NCBI GenBank assembly: GCA_040391535.1
Contig: JBEBXQ010000019.1
Span: forward strand, 1 to 47,342
Origin: JBEBXQ01 sp040391535
GTDB lineage: Bacteria; Bacteroidota; Bacteroidia; Cytophagales; Spirosomataceae
DNA length: 47,342 nucleotides
Direction of reading: 5' to 3'
Position 1 is the stretch's first letter, and each line of letters starts with the position of its first letter. Below the pieces are notes generated by a model. That model was not told the origin of the DNA and made no database searches. It saw nothing but the letters and a program-made list of their open reading frames with translations. Shown piece by piece: positions 25,518-34,768 of this stretch. The position numbers and the translations under genes were made by a program.

Positions 25518-26990
25518 ATGAAAAAATCAAAATTCCGGTTTCTGTTTGTTAATCTGCAATTAACCGGTTTAGCCATTGTATTTCATTTTTCGGTTTCATA
25601 CGGACAAACGCCGGTCAAACCGCCCGTAGCACTTCGCAGCGACATCTCCATTGAGCATTTTATGCAGATAGAGCCCGAAGCAATGCGTATTTTCAGAAAT
25701 GAACGAACAGGTGTACTTCACTATATTACATTCTTCGGGGATGTTTATCAGATTACTGAAGAAAACGGTGTACCCAAAAGCTCAAGAATACTTTCTGCTG
25801 ATGATCACGGTATTTCCAGATTGCAGGGTGCGGCTTTCCACAAAGACAAGCTGTTTCTGGCAGGAAATTATAATGTCAATAACAACAAGGGGAACAAAGG
25901 CCGTATGGTGCGCTATGCGCTGGATAGTAACGGCAAGCCACTCCAGATGACCGAAGTATTTAATACGGTGGAATACGGAGCAAATAAAACCACTTTTGAT
26001 CACGGCTGGAATGCCCTGGAGGTCAGTCCGGACGGAAAATACATTTATGTCAATACCGGTGCCAGAACTGATCATGGCGAAGTACAGGACAACGATGGCG
26101 CTTATCCCGGAGCAAGGGATAATGCCCTTACTGCAAAAATTTTCAGATTCCCGATCAACGCAGAAAACCTGATCCTGGAAGATGATGAAGCGAAGCTGAA
26201 AGCGGCAGGGTATATTTATGCCGACGGAATACGCAATGCCTATGATATGGCATTTGATAGCAAAGGGCGGCTTTTTGCCGTTTCCAATTCAGGCGATTAC
26301 GATCATCCTGAAGATATGTTCTGGGTACGGAAAGGGCATCATTACGGTTTCCCCTGGATGATGGGAGGCATTGAAAACCCCCAGCAATATCCTGACTACC
26401 AGCCCAATCCGGATACAGATCCTTTTCTGAGCAAATTCGCATTTGCATGGATGATGAAATATTTTCACAATGATCCCGACTTTCCTAAAAAACCGGAAGG
26501 TGTCAGATTTACGGCAGCTGTCCAGAATCTGGGTCCGGATGCCAATGAATATCGTGACCCTGCTACCGGAAAAGTAGTTGACGGAGATTCAACAGGTAAA
26601 ACAGTCGGAACACTCAATGCCCATTCTTCCCCTTTAGGATTGTTTTTTGATACCAAAAATGTACTTTCAGACGATTTTAAGGGCGATGGTTTTGTCATAC
26701 GCTACAACGGCGGACTGAGAAGGGGTGTAGAAAACCCTAATCCTCTCCTGAAACAGGGGAAAGATCTTTTACACCTGAAGTTAATTTATGACAAAAAGGT
26801 TGATAACTTTAAAGTTCAGACCACAAGGCTCATTGACGGATTTACCGCTCCTACAGATGCGCTGATGGTAGACAACATTGTTTATATTATAGAGTATGGC
26901 GGGAAGCAGGGCGGGAACAAAGCGGGTGGGAACATCTGGAAAGTAACCCTTCCTGCCGGAAAGCAGTCTGGCAAAAAGAACAAACAATAA
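25518..26990 (+). CDS. PQQ-dependent sugar dehydrogenase (sGDH/HHIP fold)
   Basis: This 490-residue protein has a signal peptide ending SYGQ (about 1-30) and a beta-propeller related to soluble PQQ glucose dehydrogenase. Matching features are His162 in FDHGWNALEVSPDG, the GIRN motif (Arg239, Asn240) and GHHYGFPW (273-280), which corresponds to the GxNYGWP signature. Such enzymes oxidise the C1 of aldoses to lactones in the periplasm. The C-terminus is basic and disordered (AGKQSGKKNKQ). The adjacent cytochrome c is a natural electron acceptor. No PQQ synthesis genes are nearby. PQQ use and sugar specificity are inferred from the fold; some relatives have other or no activity. Confidence 0.85.
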   Translation: MKKSKFRFLFVNLQLTGLAIVFHFSVSYGQTPVKPPVALRSDISIEHFMQIEPEAMRIFRNERTGVLHYITFFGDVYQITEENGVPKSSRILSADDHGISRLQGAAFHKDKLFLAGNYNVNNNKGNKGRMVRYALDSNGKPLQMTEVFNTVEYGANKTTFDHGWNALEVSPDGKYIYVNTGARTDHGEVQDNDGAYPGARDNALTAKIFRFPINAENLILEDDEAKLKAAGYIYADGIRNAYDMAFDSKGRLFAVSNSGDYDHPEDMFWVRKGHHYGFPWMMGGIENPQQYPDYQPNPDTDPFLSKFAFAWMMKYFHNDPDFPKKPEGVRFTAAVQNLGPDANEYRDPATGKVVDGDSTGKTVGTLNAHSSPLGLFFDTKNVLSDDFKGDGFVIRYNGGLRRGVENPNPLLKQGKDLLHLKLIYDKKVDNFKVQTTRLIDGFTAPTDALMVDNIVYIIEYGGKQGGNKAGGNIWKVTLPAGKQSGKKNKQ

Positions 26991-27025
26991 AAACACAATA
27001 ACATTCTAAATTTCAATTCAATATC

Positions 27026-27481
27026 ATGGAAAAACAACGCAGATCAGTCCTCAAAAATATGTTTGCTTCAATGGCCGGAATACTCGGATTAGGAGCAGCA
27101 ACAAAAGCTGTGGCAGCGGCACCTGAAAAAGAAGTAGGAGATATTGTGATGCATCAGGACGTACCCTTATTCTCGGGACATACCAAATTCAATAATATGG
27201 TTTTCATCGCCGGGAAAGGTGCTCACTTTGACGGAGACATTACGGCACATACCAATCACGTGCTGGATGAAGTAGAAAAAGAACTCAAAAAAGCAGGTTC
27301 TTCCATGGAAAAAGTGCTGAAGGTAAATGTCTATCTTCATGACCTGAATGACTACAAAAAAATGAATGAGGCGTACAAAGGCCGGTTTGGCAATAAACCA
27401 CCTGTACGTACTACAGTAGCAGTTTACGGTGGGGTACCAGGTGATTCGCTGGTAGAAATCGACTGCATCGCTTATATTTAA
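27026..27481 (+). CDS. Tat-exported RidA family imine deaminase
   Basis: This 151-residue protein carries a twin-arginine signal (KQRRSVLKNMF, hydrophobic stretch to about 24, cleavage near AVAAA) in front of a standard RidA/YjgF domain. The imine-binding arginine is present at Arg128 (PPVRTTVAV) and Glu144 in LVEIDCIA matches the conserved Glu, so it belongs with active RidA proteins that hydrolyse enamine or imine products of PLP enzymes. RidA is normally cytoplasmic; export is unusual. It is the last gene of the run that starts with an exported PLP lyase, whose immediate product would be an enamine/imine. The gap from the dehydrogenase is 35 bases and a hairpin follows. Confidence 0.9.
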   Translation: MEKQRRSVLKNMFASMAGILGLGAATKAVAAAPEKEVGDIVMHQDVPLFSGHTKFNNMVFIAGKGAHFDGDITAHTNHVLDEVEKELKKAGSSMEKVLKVNVYLHDLNDYKKMNEAYKGRFGNKPPVRTTVAVYGGVPGDSLVEIDCIAYI

Positions 27482-27496
27482 TACGTTCGTGCCGGA

Positions 27497-27541
27497 ACAA
27501 CACAGCTGAGAACAGATAGATTAACCTTTCAGCTGTGTTGT
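27497..27541 (+). terminator. Hairpin ending the exported-enzyme run
   Basis: ACAACACAGCTGA (27497-27509) pairs perfectly with TCAGCTGTGTTGT (27529-27541) across a 19-base loop, 15 bases after the RidA stop. No U run follows, so the terminator call rests on stem strength and position. Confidence 0.6.
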
Positions 27542-27657
27542 ATACCTACCCTCTGTGTTTTGTCATTATTTATGCTGACTAAGAACGAATACACTGAAAA
27601 GCTATCGACTGATATTCTGTTAAACTTTTTACCACTTTGAACAGAGCGCAAAGCATT

Positions 27658-27664
27658 AAGGAGG
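27658..27664 (+). promoter_or_regulatory. Strong Shine-Dalgarno AAGGAGG
   Basis: AAGGAGG lies 8 bases before the ATG at 27673 and decides that start over an in-frame TTG at 27637. Strong Shine-Dalgarno sequences are rare in Bacteroidota. Confidence 0.6.
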
Positions 27665-27672
27665 AAAATAAC

Positions 27673-28218
27673 ATGTTGCTGGAATTATGGAATCGGTCCC
27701 GGTCAGGGGATGATACAGCCTACTGCCAGCTCTCGGAATTACTTTACAGAAGACTTTTTAATTACGCCAGCACCGTCACTGAAGACCGCGAATATATTAA
27801 GGACAATATTCAGGATGTACTGCTGCATATCTGGGAAAAGCGGGAGGATATCCAGATCCAATACGTAACTATTTATTTCATCAGAGCCCTGAGGAATCAG
27901 CTCTTCCAGGCATTCCGGAAAAATCACCGTATTACGTTGATGCCCGACATCGGCCAGCTGGATGACATTACCAATGATTACAGTATCGAATACGAAATCA
28001 CTACTCATGAGCAACAGGCTCTGAACCAGGAGCGGATCAGGTTAGCCATCGAAAAGTTACCAAAACGGCAAAAAGAGGTTGTTTTTATGAAATTCTACCT
28101 TGGCATGGAAAATGCCCGTATTGCCGAACTGATACAAGTCAACCGGCAATCTGTCGCCAATCTGCTATTTAAAGCTACTTCTTCTTTAAGAATTCATTTA
28201 CCAGCCCTGTGGGAATAG
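27673..28218 (+). CDS. ECF sigma factor of the second SusCD locus
   Basis: This 181-residue sigma factor has region 2 at about 10-80 (EYIKDNIQDVLLHIWEKRED, FIRALRNQLFQAFRK) and region 4 at about 120-175 (LPKRQKEVVFMKFYLGM, RIAELIQVNRQSVANLLFKA). The start at 27673 is chosen for the AAGGAGG sequence just before it; an upstream TTG at 27637 would add 12 residues. It precedes a full FecR anti-sigma gene by 90 bases and should be controlled by the STN-SusC through FecR. Its sequence is clearly different from the sigma at 16190, so the two loci are not a recent duplication. Confidence 0.92.
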   Translation: MLLELWNRSRSGDDTAYCQLSELLYRRLFNYASTVTEDREYIKDNIQDVLLHIWEKREDIQIQYVTIYFIRALRNQLFQAFRKNHRITLMPDIGQLDDITNDYSIEYEITTHEQQALNQERIRLAIEKLPKRQKEVVFMKFYLGMENARIAELIQVNRQSVANLLFKATSSLRIHLPALWE

Positions 28219-28308
28219 CCACTACCACTTCATTCAATAAATTTTCTTTATAAAAAGGGTATTAATCAGACAGGTATACATCTTTAGAAAAACATCTGCC
28301 TAAGACAA

Positions 28309-29412
28309 ATGTTCATGGAAAACTACAGACATTTTTCACCGGAAAGGCTCGCCGCCGACGATTCATTCAGAAGATGGATTATCGAAAGCGCCCATACCGA
28401 TAGTCTGTTCTGGGAAAAATGGTTGCGGGAAAACCCTGACAAAAAGGAATTGGTTGAAAAAGCGGTTCTTTTCATACATGATGCGCAGGTCTCACTTGAA
28501 CATGTACTGCATGAAGATGAAATCAGGTTTGAAATCGCAAAGCTTTCTGCATCTGTTCAACAAAGTAAATTAAAGAAAAAAGCCGTTAGCATACCCTTAT
28601 GGTGTAAATTCGCGGCGGCCATTTTACTGATTCTGTCGCTGAGCAACCTTAATACCGGCAATGAACGTTATGTATTAAATGAAAATCTCTTTTCGAGCAT
28701 TATAGGGAAAAACTTCAACCCGGTAATCATTGAAACCAACTTAACATCCCTTCCAAAACTTATTCTTTTACCCGATCAGAGTTCTGTTGTATTACAACCC
28801 AAAAGCAAACTTACCTTTCCTGTACGGTTTCAGCCCGGGAAACGCGAAATATACCTGGAAGGACAGGCATTTTTTGAAATTACCAAAAATCCGGAAAGCC
28901 CGTTTTTTGTATACACCCGCTCGGTTTCGACAAAAGTTCTGGGAACCAGTTTCACAGTAACGGCCTTTCCCGATCAGACCAATGCAACAGTAACCGTCAA
29001 AACAGGCAAAGTATCGGTTTTCCCTTCTGCCCGGGCACGGATCTCTTCTGAAGAAAATAATCCGATACCGAATGAAACCATTCTGATGCCCAATCAGCAG
29101 GTGCAGTTCAGTAATGACGAACAGCTTTTTACCAAAAACACGATCTCAGAGACGGGTAATCCTGAACTTTCTATCCTTCATCAATCTTTCAGCTTTAAAA
29201 AAACACCTATCCGCGAAGTTTTCCGCCTGTTAGAAAAATCGTACGGGACACACATTGAATTCCCCGCAGAGAAAATGGAAAACTGCTATCTGACCGCTTC
29301 TCTTTCAGACGAACCGCTTCTTGAAAAACTACTTCTTATATGCCGTACAATCGGTGCCGAATATCAAATCAGCGAACAACAGATCACCATCCGGAGCAAC
29401 GGATGTAATTAA
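28309..29412 (+). CDS. FecR-family anti-sigma factor
   Basis: This 367-residue protein has the full domain set: a cytoplasmic sigma-binding part (about 1-95), a membrane helix (about 97-114, FAAAILLILSL), a periplasmic FecR domain (about 145-245, including REIYLEGQAFFEITK and STKVLGTSFTV), and a C-terminal DUF4974 domain (about 290-362) that contacts the transporter's STN domain. It should hold the sigma factor at 27673 until the SusC at 29559 senses ligand. Met1 and Met3 (28315) are both possible starts. Confidence 0.94.
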   Translation: MFMENYRHFSPERLAADDSFRRWIIESAHTDSLFWEKWLRENPDKKELVEKAVLFIHDAQVSLEHVLHEDEIRFEIAKLSASVQQSKLKKKAVSIPLWCKFAAAILLILSLSNLNTGNERYVLNENLFSSIIGKNFNPVIIETNLTSLPKLILLPDQSSVVLQPKSKLTFPVRFQPGKREIYLEGQAFFEITKNPESPFFVYTRSVSTKVLGTSFTVTAFPDQTNATVTVKTGKVSVFPSARARISSEENNPIPNETILMPNQQVQFSNDEQLFTKNTISETGNPELSILHQSFSFKKTPIREVFRLLEKSYGTHIEFPAEKMENCYLTASLSDEPLLEKLLLICRTIGAEYQISEQQITIRSNGCN

Positions 29413-29558
29413 AAATAAAACAGCAACTCAACCTAAAACTGACCGTATATGAAATAAAAGACAAAATCAATCTTGCTCAGCACCGGGTATATGCTCCATT
29501 ACCTGACTCGTTTCCGAGGATTTTCTACTGCACACCACTCAACAGTAAACGGCTTTCT

Positions 29559-32500
29559 ATGTTCACTATGAAAACAAAAGTTTATGATAACTCAATTTCT
29601 GTAAAATTGAAACGAATCACATTTTACGGAATACTATTGCTTTTCTGCAATGTAATCTCCTATGCATCGGTCATGGATCAGCAAAAAATTCTGGAGAAGA
29701 AAATAACACTTCAGCTCAGTAATGCCAGTGTTGAAAACATGTTGTCCAGTATTGAAAGTGATACCAAAATCAGGTTTATGTATAATCCTCAGATTTTCAA
29801 GCCTATACAGAAAAACAATTACAGATTCAAAAATACACCGCTGGCACACATCCTGGACCAGGTATTATCTCCGCACCACATCGTGTATGAAGTTTTGCAA
29901 AACCAGATCATCATCCGGAAAGAACAAAAGATTATAAATGAACTCCCGGCAACTGTTCCTGAAACGAATCAGGTGTCGGACAGAACCCTCACCGGAAAGG
30001 TAACAGACGAAAACGATGTGGGTTTACCCGGAGTAAATATTCTCCTGAAAGGTACGCAACGAGGTACTTCCACTCAAGTGGATGGTACTTTTCAACTGGA
30101 AATTCCCGATAATGCGGCAGATGCCATTCTGGTATTCAGCTTTGTAGGTTATACGACAGAAGAGCTTCCCGTCGGGAACCGCACAGCATTTCTTGTAAAG
30201 TTTACTCCTGAAGCAAAAGCGCTGAATGAAGTGGTTGTAACTGCTCTGGGTATTGCCCGTGAGAAAAAGGCATTAGCCTATTCTGTTTCAGAAGTTAAGG
30301 GAAGCGAGTTTACCCAGGCCCGTGAGAATAATGTGGCCAATGCCCTGACAGGCAAGATCGCCGGTGTAAATGCTACGGGTATGGCCACAGGACCAGGTGG
30401 TTCCAGCCGCATCGTAATCAGGGGAAACGGCTCATTAAATGGTAATAATCAGCCTTTGTATGTCATTAATGGTATGCCTATGGACAACAGCATTCCGGGC
30501 GGGGGTACCACTTCCGATGGCGGAACCATGAACGTAGACCGGGGTGATGGCATCGGAGGGATTAACCCGGATGATATTGAATCAATCAGCGTGCTGAAAG
30601 GCGGCCCTGCTGCTGCACTTTATGGTGCCAGGGCTTCAAACGGGGTCATTCTGATCACCACGAAAAAAGGGCGCGCGCAGAAAGGTATAGGAGTAGAAAT
30701 CAACAGCAACATATCCATGGAGGATATTGCAGTTATTCCTGACTGGCAATATGAATATGGCCAGGGTGTAGACGGACGCAAGCCGGTTAGTGAGACCGAA
30801 GCCAAAAGTACCGGACGTCTATCCTATGGGGCTAAAATGGACGGACAACCCACTATTCAGGTAGACGGACAGATGCATCCCTACTCTCCCCAGAAAGATA
30901 ATCTGAAGCATTTCTACAACAAAGGGATGAATTATATCAATTCGGTAGCCTTTACCGGAGGTAGCGAAACCATCAATTTCAGGCTGGGTCTGAATAATAC
31001 CACTTCCAACAGTATTGTTCCCAATTCTCGATTCAACAGAACGATTGCCAATCTCAATCTAAACGCATTTCTTGGCAAAAAATTAAGTATAGAAACAGTC
31101 GTTCAATACAATTATGAGAAAGGCTTCAACCGTCCGAAAGTAGGCTATGCCGACATGAATCCACACTGGGCCACTTATCTGGTCGCTAACGTTGTCGATA
31201 TCCGTTCACTCTCACCCGGCTATGATCCTGAAACCGGGCAAGAGATGGAATGGAACCCGGTACCGCAAGCGCCCAATCCTTATTTTGTTGTCAATAAATT
31301 CAAAAATGATGACGCCAAGAACCGTATCATCGGTCAGGCATCTATCCGCTATGATCTTCTGGACAATCTGTTCATTAAAGGAAGCGTCAGTCAGGATTTC
31401 TATAGTTTCAGTTCGGAATATGTTCAGCCTACCAATAATGCTTTTCAACCCCTTGGTACATATGAAGCCCGTACCATTGGTTCTCATGAAACCAACGGCT
31501 TGCTCACCCTTAATTATAATCAGGACATAGGTAGTAATATTAACTTATCGGCTATGGTGGGCGGAAACAGGCAGAAAAGCGTATATGAACAAACGCTGAT
31601 CGCCGGCAGCGAGTTTACGATCCCCTATTTTTACAGCTATACCAACCTGGCGGTTATGACTACCACTCCGACCTATGGTGAAAGCGCAATGAACTCGGTT
31701 TTCGGATCGGTGGATGTGGGTTTTAAAAATCTTTTATTCCTTACCGTAACAGGCCGGCAGGACTGGTTTTCGGTGCTGGATCCTCAGAACAACCATATTT
31801 TTTATCCTTCTCTGGGAGGTTCCTGGATCCTGTCCGAATCATTCAAACTCCCTGAAAGTGTCAGCTTTGCCAAATTGCGTGCGTCGTGGGCGCAAGTGGG
31901 TGGTGCCACTGTAGATCCTTATATTATTTACCCGACTTATACCATGGTTCAGGGAGGGCATAATGGCAGGCCTGTTCAGAATTTAGGCTCCAGCCTTGTT
32001 CCTAATCCCAATATCAGACCGCTGACGTCCACTACCTATGAAGCCGGAATAGATGCCCGTTTTTTCAATAATCGTCTGGGAATAGACTTCACGTATTACA
32101 ACCGGAAGACCACCGACGATATCGTACAAACCAGCATAGCCAACTCTTCAGGCTATACTTCCGCGCTTCTGAATGTCGGCGAACTGAGCAATAAAGGTAT
32201 AGAACTACTTTTGACAGGCACTCCTTTGCGTGAATCTTCTCTGAAATGGGATGTCAGCTACAACATTGCCTATAACCGCAGCAAAATCGAAAAACTGGCT
32301 GATGGTCTCAACTATGTGGATGTAGGCAGCGGTGTAGGCGGTGGCTCGGTACGGAATGTACTGAACCGCCCGTACGGCACCGTTTGGGGCTACCGGAAAC
32401 TGACGGATGGCAACGGCAGCATCGTCTATAATACAGCCAGTGGGTATGCGGTCCGTGGTGATCTGGAAGAAATCGGACAGGGAACGCCTCCCCTGACGAT

Positions 32501-33014
32501 GGGATTGAGTAACAATTTTTCCTATAAGAACTTTTCGCTCAATATCCTGATGGATGGAAAGTTCGGCAGTGTGGTATTTTCCAATCTGTATCAGTATGCT
32601 TACCGCTTCGGGTTACCTAAAGAGACCCTGCCGGGAAGAGAGTCAGGATTGACCGTTACCGGTGTAACACCCGAAGGCAGTCCGTTCTCAAAAACATGGA
32701 ACAAGGAAGATATCGATACGTATTATGATAATGATAAGAATTATACGGCCATGTTTATGTTCAATAACGATTTTATAAAACTCCGTCAGATTGTATTGAG
32801 CTATAACCTGCCCGCCAGACTGCTTTCAGGTATAAAGTTGCAGGCGGCTTCTGTTTCGCTGACAGCCCGCAACCTGGCTATACTCTACAAAGACAAGGCC
32901 AATAATTACTTTGACCCCGAATCAGGCTATACCAGTACCAATGCACAGGGACTGGAGGCATTCGGAGTGCCCCGCACTAAAACGTATGGTATTAACCTGA
33001 TGGTAAAATTCTGA
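29559..33014 (+). CDS. SusC-family TonB-dependent transducer with STN domain
   Basis: This 1151-residue protein has a signal peptide (about 1-36), an STN domain (about 48-122; ITLQLSNASVENMLSSIES, IVYEVLQNQIIIRKE), a carboxypeptidase-D-like domain (about 144-216; LTGKVTDENDVGLPGVNIL), a plug (NPDDIESISVLKGGPAAALYG) and a barrel ending in Phe (GINLMVKF). The STN domain lets it signal substrate to FecR and the sigma factor, as well as import. The start may instead be the ATG at 29568. SusD follows after 18 bases. Its position beside pectin genes suggests pectic oligosaccharides as ligand, which is inference. Confidence 0.95.
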   Translation: MFTMKTKVYDNSISVKLKRITFYGILLLFCNVISYASVMDQQKILEKKITLQLSNASVENMLSSIESDTKIRFMYNPQIFKPIQKNNYRFKNTPLAHILDQVLSPHHIVYEVLQNQIIIRKEQKIINELPATVPETNQVSDRTLTGKVTDENDVGLPGVNILLKGTQRGTSTQVDGTFQLEIPDNAADAILVFSFVGYTTEELPVGNRTAFLVKFTPEAKALNEVVVTALGIAREKKALAYSVSEVKGSEFTQARENNVANALTGKIAGVNATGMATGPGGSSRIVIRGNGSLNGNNQPLYVINGMPMDNSIPGGGTTSDGGTMNVDRGDGIGGINPDDIESISVLKGGPAAALYGARASNGVILITTKKGRAQKGIGVEINSNISMEDIAVIPDWQYEYGQGVDGRKPVSETEAKSTGRLSYGAKMDGQPTIQVDGQMHPYSPQKDNLKHFYNKGMNYINSVAFTGGSETINFRLGLNNTTSNSIVPNSRFNRTIANLNLNAFLGKKLSIETVVQYNYEKGFNRPKVGYADMNPHWATYLVANVVDIRSLSPGYDPETGQEMEWNPVPQAPNPYFVVNKFKNDDAKNRIIGQASIRYDLLDNLFIKGSVSQDFYSFSSEYVQPTNNAFQPLGTYEARTIGSHETNGLLTLNYNQDIGSNINLSAMVGGNRQKSVYEQTLIAGSEFTIPYFYSYTNLAVMTTTPTYGESAMNSVFGSVDVGFKNLLFLTVTGRQDWFSVLDPQNNHIFYPSLGGSWILSESFKLPESVSFAKLRASWAQVGGATVDPYIIYPTYTMVQGGHNGRPVQNLGSSLVPNPNIRPLTSTTYEAGIDARFFNNRLGIDFTYYNRKTTDDIVQTSIANSSGYTSALLNVGELSNKGIELLLTGTPLRESSLKWDVSYNIAYNRSKIEKLADGLNYVDVGSGVGGGSVRNVLNRPYGTVWGYRKLTDGNGSIVYNTASGYAVRGDLEEIGQGTPPLTMGLSNNFSYKNFSLNILMDGKFGSVVFSNLYQYAYRFGLPKETLPGRESGLTVTGVTPEGSPFSKTWNKEDIDTYYDNDKNYTAMFMFNNDFIKLRQIVLSYNLPARLLSGIKLQAASVSLTARNLAILYKDKANNYFDPESGYTSTNAQGLEAFGVPRTKTYGINLMVKF

Positions 33015-33032
33015 CACGAAATATCCTGAAAT

Positions 33033-34568
33033 ATGAAAAATCTAATCAAAACAGCAACCTGTCTGTCACTACTGCTGATGGTTTCGTGCGATAATGGATT
33101 TGAGGAAATGAACCACGATCCGAATAAATATTCAGAAGTTATGCCTGAATATCTCTTTACTTCAGCACTGCTTGATGGTCTCAGCACCAATTTTACAGGG
33201 GCTGCATACCTTACTATTGGTGGCTCCATGCAACATTTTGCAACCTATAAAGAGGTGCCCGCAGCGGGCGATAAATACTTCAATTACAGTTACTCAACCG
33301 GCAACTGGAATGCCTATACCAGTGCAGTCAATAAAGTTATGCAGGTTATAAATGCTGTAGATGACACCCCTGAAAAGATCAATCAGCTGTCGGTTGCCCG
33401 TATCTGGAAAGCCTATATTTTTCATCGGCTGACCGACCTTTACGGTGACATTCCGTATTCTGATGCGGGAAAAGCATTATCTGACAAAAACTATGCTCCC
33501 AGATATGATACTCAGGAAAGCATTTATACTGATATGTTAAAGGAACTTGACGAATCCATCAATGCCTTTTCTGAAAATCACCCCGGCTTTGGAAACGCCG
33601 ATCTGATCTACGACGGTAATATCGGCCAATGGAAAAAATTTGGTTACTCACTGATGCTGAGATTAGGAATGCGGCTGACGGAGGTCAATCCGGCAATGGC
33701 TGAAACATGGGTAAAAAAGGCGTTGGCAGGTGGTGTCATCCTCGAAAATGAGGATGTGGCTGCTATTGAATATGTTGACGGGTCCCAAACAACCAGCCGG
33801 AACTTCATATCCAGTGGTTTAATGGCTATTGATTATATTACACCGGGCGGAGATAATGTAGAGGGAGGCAAATTTTCGAAAACCTTTATTGATCATCTCA
33901 AAAACACGAAAGATCCCCGGCTGAATGTCTTTTCAATTGTCTGGATATCCAATGGCAGCAACTTTATTGCCGACACCAGCACCGCACTCCAATCAGGTAT
34001 GCAGAATGCCGCTTACAATAATCTCCCGGCTGATTTTAATAAATTTTCAGAGCCCAATCCTGCTACGTTACTGAAGTACAACAACCCCGTAATTGTGCTG
34101 GGCAATGCTGAAATGTACCTGCTGATAGCTGAAGCCGTGATCAGAGGCTGGCATACCGGCACCACGGCTGCAGGCGCTTATGAAAAAGCAGTAAAAGCCG
34201 GAATGCAGCAATGGGCACTTTTTGGTCCGGGAGGTGTGATTTCTGAAGCAAAGATTAATAGCTACCTCAAACAAAATCCTTATATGGCCAACGGTACTTT
34301 TGATCAGCAGCATAATCAGATCCAGACACAGAAATGGGTAACGCTCTTTCTGGAAGATGAATACGAAATTTTTTCCAACTGGCGGCGTACGGGTCTGCCT
34401 GCATTAACACCAACCAATTATCCCGGTAATTTAACCGGAGGAAAAATCCCGACCAGGTTTGTAATCCCGGACTCGGAAGAGATTTACAATACGGAAAATT
34501 TCTATGATGCCCGCTCAAGGCAAGGAGGGACAAATACCCTTTCGAGTGTAGTTTGGTGGGATAAGTAG
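33033..34568 (+). CDS. SusD/RagB surface lipoprotein of the second locus
   Basis: This 511-residue lipoprotein has a signal peptide with lipobox LMVSC (lipid Cys19) followed by DNGFEEMNHDPN, typical of SusD proteins. Motifs shared with the first SusD are IFHRLTDLYGDIPYSDAG and QIQTQKWVTLFLEDEYEIF, giving the same subfamily. It should cap the SusC at 29559 on the cell surface and bind the ligand. It ends with a conserved VVWWDK. A 52-base perfect palindrome lies between this gene and the convergent GH28-like gene. Confidence 0.94.
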   Translation: MKNLIKTATCLSLLLMVSCDNGFEEMNHDPNKYSEVMPEYLFTSALLDGLSTNFTGAAYLTIGGSMQHFATYKEVPAAGDKYFNYSYSTGNWNAYTSAVNKVMQVINAVDDTPEKINQLSVARIWKAYIFHRLTDLYGDIPYSDAGKALSDKNYAPRYDTQESIYTDMLKELDESINAFSENHPGFGNADLIYDGNIGQWKKFGYSLMLRLGMRLTEVNPAMAETWVKKALAGGVILENEDVAAIEYVDGSQTTSRNFISSGLMAIDYITPGGDNVEGGKFSKTFIDHLKNTKDPRLNVFSIVWISNGSNFIADTSTALQSGMQNAAYNNLPADFNKFSEPNPATLLKYNNPVIVLGNAEMYLLIAEAVIRGWHTGTTAAGAYEKAVKAGMQQWALFGPGGVISEAKINSYLKQNPYMANGTFDQQHNQIQTQKWVTLFLEDEYEIFSNWRRTGLPALTPTNYPGNLTGGKIPTRFVIPDSEEIYNTENFYDARSRQGGTNTLSSVVWWDK

Positions 34569-34648
34569 GATATACATCTCATTTTCAGCACCACATTACC
34601 CATGCTGTGCCTTCATAAGCTTATGATTTCTCCGTTTACTTAAAACAT

Positions 34649-34700
34649 ATTCATCCCGGATCAGGCAAAAGAAATTTCTTTTGCCTGATCCGGGATGAAT
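34649..34700. terminator. 52-base perfect palindrome between convergent genes
   Basis: Positions 34649-34674 and 34675-34700 are exact reverse complements, 26 bases each with no spacer (outer ATTCATCCCGG / CCGGGATGAAT, centre AAGAAATTTCTT). It lies 80 bases after the SusD stop and 68 bases before the end of the minus-strand GH28-like gene. It probably ends transcription from both sides, though neither side shows a classical trailing U run. Confidence 0.7.
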
Positions 34701-34768
34701 GCTATAACCAGATAAAGATTACCGTAGCTTCCGGCTTACCAAACCGATTTCATATAGAGCATTGAGCT

